A stretch of 64,000 nt of DNA from Polyporus tsugae (lineage: Eukaryota; Basidiomycota; Agaricomycetes; Polyporales; Polyporaceae): contig JAHRBS010000014.1 in the NCBI GenBank assembly GCA_024305745.1, forward strand, positions 751,501 through 815,500, given 5' to 3'. Position numbers and translations under genes: made by a program. This document shows positions 46,054-56,967 of the stretch, piece by piece. How positions within the stretch are numbered: position 1 is the first letter of the stretch; every line of letters starts with the position of its first letter. The notes beneath the pieces are model-generated. The model had not been told where the DNA came from. It saw only the letters and a list, made by a program, of their open reading frames with translations, and ran no database searches.

Positions 46054-47287
46054 TATGCTGATATGTTGGAGCAGCGAATACTTCAAGCCGCTAGGATGGG
46101 ATAAAGCAATTTGGCGAGCAAGGTGGGTCCCTTCTATTGAGCCCCTAGTTGATCACTTATATAGTCGCAGTGCGCGATGTCCGGCTGGCGCTTTGCTCTC
46201 ACTGCAATCCCAGTGCCGAGGTTCTACGGCAATTGCTTTGTAAGACGTAGTGTCCGGATACGCTGGACGCTGCTTTGTCAGACTGAGATGTTCATCCGAC
46301 ATACCGGACTTTAAAGCTTGGGCGGAGAACTCAGAGTACACTGCATAGTCTGTATCTAGAGCGCCTTGCATCGTAACCGGTACCCCTCTCTTGGCGTAGG
46401 GGCTCTCAGACGCGGGTCGTTTGGATTCCTCATATTGGGCATAACCCAAAGGTTGTCTGTTCTCGCTGAGTTCACGCGTATGTCTCTTGCACCTTAGCCT
46501 TACGTATCATGTATACGTATCCAGACTGCTCACAATTGATTTTCGCTCTCCCGGCCCTTCCCTATCCCGCCATGGCCGGGGCAAAACACCTGTGCACGGC
46601 GTCGACCATCGCCTCGTTCTAGGCGGATGTCGCACCCTCACCAGCCGCGCCGCCAAATGTGCGTCTAGTACCATGAATCTACCATGCCGTTGTCTGGTTG
46701 TTCGCGGAACTTCGTATTCTATCAGAGATTTGCGCCAAGCTTTCTCCCAGAATCAGCCTACCTTACGGACTTGTGGGTGCCAGCTGTTTTACCATCATGA
46801 GACAGCTTTTGAGATATTCAAGTTTGCCCAATCTTCGGGGCGTTTGTTAAACACCGGCGTTTGCTCCAAGTCCTCAAAGACAGTTGCGGTTAATTGGCGT
46901 ACATCGCCACGCAGTCCGGGCGTAAATGCGTGTTTGGAGACTCGGACGTCGTATAGCATCAGCGGGCGCCGGAACGTTCACGGAGTGTAATAGAAACATC
47001 TATGGATACCATCTATGCGAATGTAATAGTAAGAATCCTAATGGCGAGTCATCTATGGGTCTATTAGTCTGGGACGTCGTGGCGAAGAGTGCCTGCATGA
47101 GTAACAAGACGTGAGTGTAACCGTGATAATGCGAGAGAAACCGAAGCCGCAAATGTTTCTCCAGCGCGTAGAGCAGCGATTTTGCGAATGCGAAAGAGTT
47201 TGAACGACGTAAGATCGAATACCGTATATGGCAGTCGTAGTTGGAGCTAGGGCCACCGTTGACTGTAGGGAAGGGATGATAACCACA
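46054..47287. other. Intergenic region
   Basis: Apart from the dehydrogenase TATA element at 46156-46163, no feature is seen. Confidence 0.45.
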
Positions 47288-49474
47288 TCAATACACAGAA
47301 AATAGCCTGGGCTCGCGCTTGAAACGCGCTACAGAGCGACAGTGTCAGATTTTATGACAGCAAGCGGAGCAGACAAGGCGACATACCGTATAACAGGACA
47401 AGAGCTCCAACGATCTGCAGGCTGCCGGAATAGAGGGAAACAGCGACCCAATTACCGCCCGTTGCGGAGAGGATCGCGCCACCCAATGGTGCTCCGGCCG
47501 AATTACCTATATGACAGTCAGAAGCGGTCAGAAGGGCGCAAGTCAGCATCAAATCTAGACACATACCGGGCAGGTTGAACAACAACAACAGTCCAGACAA
47601 ACCTGCTAGCCTGCCTGAGCCGTACAGCTGCGCAGCAACCGCAGGGCTGAGCGACAGGAAGCAGCCGCACACGAAGCCGTACATGATCCCGAACGCCATC
47701 TGTAGTCAGATGCCATCGCAGCAAGAGAGGGAAAGGAAACGGGACACGTGTGAGGAGGAAGGAAAGTGATGGATGGGAATACCGCATGCGTACAATTCCA
47801 GCGTAGTTGGAGACGAACGTCCAGACGAATAATTGGGTGAGGCCGGAAAGCATGATCACGCTCCAGAGCGCGTTGACGGGTCCGATCCGGTCTGCAAGGA
47901 AGCCGACGAGTGTGCGGCCGGTGGCGGCTGAGAAGTTGAGCATCGTGACAGGGAGCACCGTGAGCTGGAGTACGGGGTAGCCGATTAGTTGGGGACGTCA
48001 ACAGGATATGATGAAGGATAGTCACCAGAGACGACAAATAAGGAAGCTTCTGCTTGGCGAAGGTGGGCAGGAAGAAAATAGGGGACAAGTAGCCGAAGAC
48101 GGTAAAGAGGAAGCAGCCACCGAGACTCCAGAACACCGGGTCAGTGAAGAACGATTTGTCGAACCAGATGATCTGCTTCCTCTGTGACGGCTTCCGACGC
48201 TCGGAGATCATGAACCACGCCGCCAACAGGAGCACGCCGTCGATCGCGGTGTAAATCAGGAAGGCTTTCTGCAATCCCAGCGAGGTGAGCATCTCACGGA
48301 AAAGCAACGTGGAGATGGCGCCGCCTGTGCATGTATGGGGTCAGGTGTGTGCGAGGAAAGAGGTGATACATTGGCTGACCCAAGGAACTGCCTGCGACGA
48401 CCATGCCTGTCGTCAGTGCGCGGTACTTCAAGAACCATTGCGCTGGTAAGGCGACCTAGCAATCATGGTCAGCACCTGCAACCCTTGTAAAACTGCCTGA
48501 CTTACGATCAACGGAAAGACCAGGGCGTTCGCGATACCCTGAATGGGCCCCTGCAGGTAGGCATGTGTGGTTAGCCGAGTCATGAGGCGAGCATGCGGCA
48601 AACGCACCATTATGAGGAAGAAGTGCCACAGCTTCGTTGCGAACGCACACGCGAGCATGCTGATGGTCCACAGAACTCCGCCGAGTGCCAGAAACGGCTG
48701 CACGAACGGTCACACCATGACACGCGGGGACGTCGCGGAGCACGCGCGCACCTTGTACCCACTGTAAAGGATCCATCTTCAGTCAGCGAGACGGACATCC
48801 CAATGTGGAAAGCCAAGAACTCACTAGCGGTCTGCCAGTTTACCGGGGATGACACTAAGCAGTGTCATGAACTGAGACAGTGGTTAGTAAGCTTTTCAAA
48901 CGGGTACGGAAGGGGCAGTGTTAACTCACCATACCAGACGCGCTCCCTAGCGTACTCAACACAGAGTCCGAAGCGTCCGGGAAGACATTCTTCTTGAAGT
49001 ACTCCTCCGTGACGCCCCAAACCTGGCGATTCGTGAGGACGACAAAGGCGAGAGAGAGAGAAAGATTTGTCCGCTGCTCACAAGCCTTCCTCCGCGAACA
49101 GGGTATCACGGCGAGCGTTGATGAGGGCACGGCGTTCGTGGATATGATGAGGGATCATGAAGTGTTCGAGAAGAGAATATGGCACATTCAACGTTCAATG
49201 ACATCCGTGATCTAGCGCAACACGACGCAGGAACATACCCCCATCCGACGGTAGCCGCAGAGAAAATGACGCAACCGAATACCACAACCCATCCGCGGCC
49301 GCCGTCCGGTGGGACATCGAGCATCTCCGTCTCAACCGCGACGGCGCCGCCCTTCTCGTAGATAGAGGGCGCGACGGACGTCGCAGCGGAGAGCGGCCCT
49401 GCATACTTGGAAGCCTTGTCCGCATACGACAGCTCGGCCTCGACGTGGGTCTTGTCAGACCTCGGGGTGTCCAT
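47288..49474 (-). CDS. MFS transporter, MCT/SLC16-like family, copy B
   Basis: A paralogue of the transporter at 2814-5090. The start at 49474 gives MDTPRSDKTHVEAELSYADK. The MCT signature is PDGGRGWVVVFGCV. The protein continues VWGVTEEYFKKNVF, VLAGKLADR, QGIANALVFPLI, RALTTGMVVAGSS, a central loop SERRKPSQRKQ, and GRTLVGFLADRIGPVNAL. It ends ARFKREPRLFSVY at 47288, closely matching copy A. As in copy A, exon 1 ends in phase 2 (TGG GG at 49239) and the next large exon starts in frame 0 (49022), so a 4-nt microexon is predicted at 49082-49085. TATAAA on the minus strand (49570-49575) is about 96 nt before the start. No disabling change is seen. Its substrate is unknown. Confidence 0.87.
49082..49085 (-). 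other. Predicted 4-nt microexon of MFS transporter B
   Basis: GCTT (minus strand) between an AAG acceptor and a GTGAGC donor. It joins GG to GCTT to GTTTGG as Gly-Leu-Val-Trp, the same residues as in copy A. Confidence 0.5.
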
Positions 49475-51113
49475 GTCGGCGACGAGAACTGGGGGGGAGG
49501 GCAGCAGACGCAGCGAAGCAGGGGGGAAGATCAAGTAAACCTGAACATTCCATTTCCCCGACCACTGGCTTTATAAGCAAGCTTAACTGCCGCAGACTCC
49601 AGTCCCCCGGAAAGCGGTCGTGCTTCGCTGATAGGGAATGGACGTCATTTTGCACACGGCAAGAACTCATGACTCACAGTGGCAAATCGCGCAGGGGGCC
49701 TGGAACCCGCAACGCCTAAGCGTTGGGCGTGCACGCCTGCGGGACGCGGCGGGCTATGGTATTACGGGAAGCTTAGACCCTGCGGGTGTGATCTTGACGT
49801 CAATGATTGGCCCCGCTCAAGGGTGTTGGAAGTTGATTGGAATAGACCTTTCGCTCGACGATAAACGCGACCAGTCACCTGTACCGATTTCAACCCCGGT
49901 CCGACCACATGGCGGAAATTTGATTGTATCCTAAGATGCGATGTGTGCTTCTCGAGTTCCAGGTCGTCGTATTATTGCCAGCGCGCTGACCTTCCGACGG
50001 AGTCCTTTGACTCTTGAAATTCAGGATTTGAGCGGCTGTCCTCGTACGTTTATTGGCTCCCGACGGCAAACGTGAAAGCACATCAGCATCTCCCAATACT
50101 TTTGGGAAGGAAGCCGTTTGGGAGGAGCCGAGGAACTTCGGTGCAAGGTCGGACTTGTCGGATTTTCGTTTTCCAGGGGATCGGAACATCGGCCCGGCGG
50201 TCCGCTCCTTGGCGGGGTTGGGGGCGACAATCCATCGGAGTCCCGCTATTCTCGACAGCTTCGGGCCGCGAGTACCTCGGAGACTTGGAGTTGGATGCCC
50301 GTATACAACTTGGAGTACTCCACTGTCAGAGTGACACCCACCTTCCAAGAGGGCGGGGAGCGAACGAACCGTTTTCGATGAGATCTGCGGAAGTGCGATG
50401 GTGGAGGTTGACGTTGATTGAAAGGCACTCTGCTCAATGGCATGAGCCAGAAGCATTCCAGCGCAGGGGGGTTCAAATATTGATGAGCTGCGTTGGAGGG
50501 CGAAGAGGGTCCAAACGAACATTGAAGGGTTAGCCCGCGGACCCGAAAGTCCTGTATCCTGACCTTCACCAGAAGGGTCTTCTATGAACTACGGTCCACG
50601 GAGGCTCCGCCTGGTGTGCACGGCGAGGTGGCGGAGGCTTATAGTACTAGTAGGCTCGTCCCAGTCTGCGCAATGGGAATGGAAGTCGAATTACCTGCGG
50701 GCCATCGATCAGCGTATTTAAAGGCACAAGATTAACTGCGGTTCGATGGGCCGAACGATTCAGATCCTCGGTAAGTAAAATTGACCGAATCTCCGTACAG
50801 TTGAGACTCACCGAAAGCCACTGTCGGGCGAAGGACGTTCGAACATAACGAAAACCCCGCCCGCAATGGTCCACTGCATAGGGTGGAACATCGACTGAGC
50901 GAACCTGTTGCGATGTCCGAGTATACATGGTCCCTCGTCAGCCGCGAGGTACCGAATTGTCCCGAGGAAGTACTCGTATACTAATTCACAGATTACCTAC
51001 AGTTAAGCAACTAAGCAAAAAGCAGAAGTCTATGCGTCTATGGATAGCACGCTCAACTCGATCTCTATGGGCGCACGAACCAGGCCTAAGTACTCACAGT
51101 CCATGTTGTCCGG
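49475..51113. other. Intergenic region of about 1.6 kb
   Basis: Holds the TATA element of MFS-B (49570-49575, -). A 210-codon open frame at 49890-50522 (-) has no motif, and I do not call it a gene. Confidence 0.4.
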
Positions 51114-53623
51114 TCATGACCTCCTTTCGCGGCTCTGTCCCTCGCTGTCCCTCGAGCCCCGCATCATCGGGCTATTCAGCCCCCGCTCTGTCCGGCTCCT
51201 GTCTATCACGCCCGGGGTTGGCGGGAAAGGGTGGTCGTTCCCTTCGCCAGCCCCGCCCCCGCCCCCCGCCAGCCCCACCCGCGTCAAATCGACCTCCGGG
51301 CCGTCGTCGAGCTCGTCATCGGACGCCCCTGGAGTCCCAAATCTGCTCGCGGATGCGCTCGCAGAGGCTGGGGATGCGCCATTCTTGCGCAGTTTTCGAG
51401 CGTGGAACGACCGGCTCGCGGTGGCGTTCGAAAAGAGCGGGAGGAGGTACCGCTCGTCGAGTGTATGGAACCACTTGCCCTCCTCGACGTTCGTAGGCAC
51501 CGCCGCTCCGTCGGGCGATTTCCGCCTGGCGTGCGAGCTCTCCCCAGCGGTCGTGGTAGGCGCAAGCGGGAGGACCTCTCCGCCGTCCGAGTCGTAGGAT
51601 TCCGACGAGGCTGCGGAGAATATAGCATTGCTCGCGACGACGTTGACGTTGTTGTTCTGGATGTGGTGATTAAAGCTCTGCGGCTCGCTGTAGATCGCGT
51701 CGCTGCCAACGCGTGATGCGCGTGTTTGGGAGTACCCGTCTTCCTCGTCGTGGCGGGAGAACCGCCCTGATCGCCTGAAGTACCGGTTGCGGAGATCCTC
51801 TTCCTCGTCGCTGCTGCTCGCCTCTTCATCCTCGACGCCAGTGCGGATCCCGAGGACCTCGAGCATCCGCGCAGTCGTGCCGCCGAACACGATCACCGTG
51901 AGCACGACCACGACGAGCACAGTCGTCCGCATGGATTGCGCGTTGTCGCCTTTGAAGCCTGCGGCAAGGGCCACCCCTACTGCTCCGCGGAGACCCGCCC
52001 AGAATAGCATCATCTGATACGAATGGGGGAGCTCCTCCTGGCGCTGTCCGCGGGCGTGACGGTGGAAGAAATTGATCATCTCCGAGAGGGGGAAGACGGC
52101 AGCATATCGCGTGAAGACGACTGCTACCGTGGTGACGATTATGAACAGCGGTTTGAAATAGCTCGTGACCTTCGCGGATGAGGGCGCGCTGGTGAATAGC
52201 GACAGTCCGAGGTATACGAAAATGAAGTTCTCTGATAGCTGCGCGAGCGTGGAAAAGATATACTTTGTCGCACGCTGGGTGCGCCGGGACATGGTGTGAT
52301 ATGCGTAGTGCTTGAGGGTAATGCCGCAGAAGAGGAGCGATACGATGCCGGACATGGACAGGCCGTTCGAGAAGAAGTAGCACATGTAAGCGGAGAGCGC
52401 CACGAGACATGTCTCGATCGAGGGATAGAGGGACAGCGAGGAGTGTTTGAGGATGAGCGACATTCCAAGGCCGAAGACAACGCCGAGCGCCATGGATGTG
52501 CCGAACGAAAGTAAGAAGATCCCAGTTGCATGGAAAAGGTGTGAGACTGTGAGGTCGGATCCATGGAATTGTGATAGCGTCCTATGCGACTATGAGCATC
52601 ACGATCCTGCACCATAATGACTAAATGTATACTCACTCGTACATGACGATACTGACGGCATCGTTCAGGAGGGACTCGCCAAAGATGACAGTGTATAGCT
52701 TGGGGTCAACCTTGTACTGGTTGAAGATGGCAAGAATCGTGACGGGATCAGTCGCAGACAGGGTTGATCCAAATATAAGACATTCAATCAAGGTAAACCC
52801 GAGAGATTCCAGCCCTAGTGACGACCAGATGAACACAATCACACTGTGTTGAACAGGGTGAGTACCGCCGTAAAAGCGTGTCATAAAATAGGGACACACA
52901 CCCTACTCCGACTGCTGAGATGAAGGTGCCGAAGAAAGCGAATACAAGGATTGAGCCAAAGTTACGGAAGAAATTCTCCTGCTTTAGCTCGTATCCCGAG
53001 TTAAGGATAATGGGGGGTAGGAGGAGGTTGAAGAACAGCGTATGTCTGAATGTCTAGTGGGGAAATACATTCAACGGTCAGCGGATCTCGTCAGGGCAGG
53101 GAAGACATGTTGTAACGCTCGAGCAGCACGAAACAACTCCCGCTGCTTCCGATGAATGCGGACCCCATTGGCACCCACGGGGGGGGAGTCCGGCGTAACG
53201 TAATGCTAGAGGCGCACAGTGCCTAGAGGCCTGCATATACCCCGCAAGAATGCTGCAGTTGAAACACGGGAACAGCGAAACGAGTCCGCATTCCGTAGAA
53301 TTTGGTACATCGTCTCCGTCGTAGGTGCCAAAAGAGAGACACCATGCGCAGGAACTACTCACCAGCATGTCCCGTATCATCGTCCCTGGTGCGAGCCGTA
53401 CAACCAAGCCCACAGACATCCCGGCAAGGATAGCGACCAGAGTTTCGTGAATGGCACGTATTCGCTTGATCTGGAGGTAGTAGGACGTCCATAGCGAAAT
53501 GACCAAGAGGCCACAGACGAGGAAAAGTGACCAGGACGAGTAGTATTCCTCTTCCTCCGGGATAGATGTGTCAGACGGTGCAGGCGCTGCGAAAGCCGGC
53601 GTTGGTGGATACTGCGAAGCCAT
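51114..53623 (-). CDS. NHX1: Na+/H+ exchanger, endosomal/vacuolar NHX1 type (CPA1)
   Basis: This protein exchanges Na+ or K+ for H+ across late-endosomal or vacuolar membranes and helps set lumenal pH and salt tolerance. The start at 53623 gives [18 protein letters not shown]; the first helices are [19 protein letters not shown] and [18 protein letters not shown]. The CPA1 signatures are clear: [18 protein letters not shown], then [20 protein letters not shown] and [16 protein letters not shown] with the ion-binding Asp residues. [21 protein letters not shown]-like [14 protein letters not shown] and [14 protein letters not shown] match yeast Nhx1. The cytoplasmic tail (about 230 residues) is acidic and Ser-rich ([14 protein letters not shown]) with a Gly run. 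The intron between RDML and TFRHTLFF is about 300 nt. No defect is visible. Confidence 0.93.
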
Positions 53624-54635
53624 TGCCACAGCCTAGCAAGCGGGGTGGGAGGATGTTTGGAGCAATGAAGCCCCAGAAGCAGATGCGGAGACCAGTGGTG
53701 GTGGGAGGGAGAGACAAGCGGTGACGCCGAGCGCTAGCTGCGCGGTGGCGAAGTGTTGGCCCGGGCGGGTTGGCGGGAGCTTCGGCATCGCTGGCTTCGA
53801 CCATGACCATCCTCTCTATCGATATCTACGCAGCTGCTCAGTGCTCGCGCTTCTGGCGATCTATTCCGAGGGGTTCATACCAAGCACCGGATTGAACTGA
53901 ACTCGTGATGGGGTATTGCTTGAAAACGGATCCCTGGCTCAGCTTTGGCGACCAGTGCCACCAGCCTGGGTACAAATGGCTTCAAGTTCTCTTCGGTGGA
54001 ACTCCAAGTCATCCGTGGCTATCGTACTTTTCTTGTGCTCCATGGATATGTAGTTCTCCGGGACGTCGGACACGAGTGCCTATATGTAATACGCTTTGGA
54101 AGGAGGTCGTGCAATTTATGACAGTTTTATGTGCAACACAGGTATGCTTGCTGTTCTCTTTCATAGCATTCTGCTTAAGCTTGCCAAAATTTCCACCAAC
54201 GCAGATGACCCGTCGCAAAATACAGAACAGATGTTCCACCGTCGTTCTCGAATGGGGCCATCTTGCATTTGGAAACGCATAGGGCTTCTAGGATTAATGA
54301 CGCCCTGTGTAATGTGCCCAATAATATCCATGCGCAGTTGGTTTGAAAAGGCCTCAAATTTGACTTGGTGTGCGCCGTCGCCCAGGAGAAGCATATAGGA
54401 GGTCTGTTCTCTGCTAGTTGTCAACAGTGGGGGTGAGTGGGACTGAAAGCGTCTCCATGACAGGGTTACTTTGGCGACTCTCAGCGAGCAAGATTAATGT
54501 CTACGTGACAGTCTACCCTGGTCTCACTCTTGGGGAACAACAGTACGCCGGCACCCTATGTGATTCCGGGTGGCACGTTTGGTGCCATCCGATCATGCAA
54601 GGAGCTATGGTTTGTGCTAGACTTTCCCGACAGCA
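53624..54635. other. Intergenic region between NHX1 and the dehydrogenase pseudogene
   Basis: No gene recognised. A TATAAA at 54636-54641 (+) just beyond, 61 nt before the pseudogene's ATG, shows that its old promoter is still readable. Confidence 0.45.
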
Positions 54636-54701
54636 TATAAACGGAGACCACTCGTGGTTCACTGTGCTCATCACTCCCCCGCCCTCATCACAATCCGCAC
54701 A

Positions 54702-56040
54702 ATGGCCGCTCCATCGACCACTCGCGAATATCGCCTACCAAAGGTACGAGGAGCAAGACCCGATTCCCTCATTTCGCGCACTAGCGGTCGCTCATCTTCA
54801 TTCAAGGTGGAAGGTTTCCACAACTGGTAGAAGCCTCCATCCCGAAATTCAAGGCTACCGAAGTCCTTGTCAAGGTTCACGCGGTCTCACTTCAGGTGCA
54901 CTAACATTTCCTCCAATAGCCCCTCTCGCATGCCCTGATTTTTATACTCGATCGTCTAGTACCCGTCGCGAAGGATGAGTTCCAGTTCCTCCAAAAGGAG
55001 GATCTCGTACCCGGCGCCGACATGGCCGGCGAGGTTATCACCATGGGTGAGACCGTGAAGGTCGGCGAGCGCGTCTGTTCCAACTTCGCGATCGACCATG
55101 TGTTCGGAGACGTTACCGCGCAAAGCAAAGGGACCAGTCTGGGAGCGCGATTGGCGGTGTCCTTCCCGAATACCAGGTTCTCCCCGCCCGAGTCAGTCGC
55201 CTTGTTTCTGTTCTACAGGGAAGACGCACTGACGAGGTCCTGGCTGCAGGCGCTCGGAGCATCTCAGCTACGAGGAGGCTTCGACTCTGCCGTGGGTATC
55301 GCTCTGCTATGTATGCGATCATCTCCCCACTAACTCGCGTCTGCATAGTTGTGCCGCTCTGACCGGGTACAACACCCTCATGAACGCGGGCCTCAAGGAC
55401 AAGGCACCGGAGGCGTCTCCATCTTCGCGCTCCAGCTCGCCACCGCGTCGGGCACAAGCGTTTGGACGACAAGCTCGCAGTCGCGAAGAAGCTAGGGGCG
55501 GCCCACACCATCAACTACAAGACGACCCCTGATTGGGACGACCAAGTTGCTCAAGGTCACCGGCGGGAGACGCGTGGATCGAGCCCCAGACCGTGCTCAG
55601 ATATCTGAACTGTGTGCGCTACGGAAGGGAACATCCACATCGTCAGCTTCGTCGCCGGGGTAGGTGCTTTACACTGTTTGCGCGCGGAAACCCCCGCTGA
55701 CGTTAGTTAGTTTGGGAACCATTGCAGGCTTACTCCGAGGTGGCGCCGGTCGACCTCAATCATCTCCCGCTCATTCTTCTGAGCAAGGCGGCTGTCTTAC
55801 GCAGCAACCTTATCGGTTCCCGAGCTGGGTATGTGATATCCCTCCCCCCAGCATACCTACGAACGGGACGATTAACCGTAGCGCCCATGACAGGTTCGAG
55901 GCCTCATCAACGCGGTGAAGCTGAAGCCCGTGATCGAGAAAGTGATCGGCTTCGAGCATGCCCACGATGCGTACGAGTACCAAGAGATGCGGCAGCACAT
56001 TGGCAAGATCGTCATCAAGGTCTCGAAGAACTGGAACTGA
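54702..56040 (+). pseudogene. Decayed copy of the MDR dehydrogenase
   Basis: The exon order of the intact gene at 44745-46053 is recognisable, but the frame is broken several times. The start MAAPSTTREYRLPK is spliced at 54807 to VEGFHNW and a stop at 54828-54830; the correct frame resumes one shift later (VEASIPKFKATEVLVKVHAVSLQ). After LVPGADMAGEVITMG and FAIDHVFGD the frame shifts again near 55145 before IGGVLPEYQVLPA. HLSYEEASTLP is in yet another frame, followed by deletions around the GTGGVSIFALQLATAS and KKLGAAHTINYK blocks (55408-55560). The last exon is intact (LKPVIEKVIGFEHAHDAYEY, ending KVSKNWN). Indels are scattered, so sequencing error alone is unlikely. Confidence 0.85.
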
Positions 56041-56967
56041 GGATGTGCTTCATTGTTTTACGGCGCACAGGATTGGGGGAAGGGTATGGACATACGACTA
56101 CACTCAATTACTCAATTTTATAAGAACACTTACACTTCGGACTTTGAGAATCTATTGATGGGTTGATTGGCTTGTTCAACTGACCAATGAGAAAACCGCG
56201 AGACCACAAGATTGAGAGACAGGAGTGGGTATTAGGAGCGATACGATTGGCCGTGTGTGTAGTGTCGCCGAAAGGGGAGGGAAAGAGGGGATGGCAAGAA
56301 GAGGAATAACAGGAGAATACTATATAATTAGGATGTAGAGGTATACTGTACGTTTGGATGTACACGGGAGAGGTTTCCAGAAGTGTGCGGATATCGATGC
56401 GTACGCGTGCACTGCGATACAGAAACTACAGCTGGGGCCGAGGCACTATTTGGGAGTGTAAAGCGAAGGAATGTTGGATCGTAGAGCGGTAGAGCAATGC
56501 TCGAGAGAACCACGAACGGGCCCGCGCTCCGGTGGAAGGGATCGTGAATAACACAACGAAAGCACGGAGGAAATGAACACAAAACGGATCTGGATGCGAG
56601 GCCGTGAATACTAAATAGACTGAGCTCGAGAAGACGCAAAGGATCGCGAACAACCCTGCTGGACGAGCGTCCATCCAGCCATCAAGAAGGAGGGTTGAAC
56701 CAGGTGTGCATGTAAAGTAAATGCATACTCGAGCACGGAGAGGGAATCGCAAGGGGCGGAGGACGGTGGTCGGCGGGACTGGCGACTAGGGACCGGAAGT
56801 AAATAAATACACCTATAAGCACATTAACCGTAAATGCGAGCATGTGTGACAACGACGAACACCATGAAACCGAACGAGCCAGAACAAAGAACAGAACAAC
56901 CCAAGCCCACGCACACATACAAGCCCCTTCTTTCCTTTGTTCGCATTTCTTGAGCAGCGGGGAGGGA
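56041..56967. other. Convergent intergenic region
   Basis: Holds the 3' flanks of the pseudogene (+) and of the gene at 56968-58956 (-). Nothing else seen. Confidence 0.5.

Noticed and set aside
49890..50522. A 210-codon open frame on the minus strand.
   Set aside because: No motif, no TATA at a suitable distance and no exon partners; overlapping frames of similar length are open on the plus strand.
53571..53810. A longer N-terminus for NHX1 starting near 53810.
   Set aside because: That frame differs from the exon frame and no splice pair links it; the ATG at 53623 gives a normal NHX1 N-terminus.
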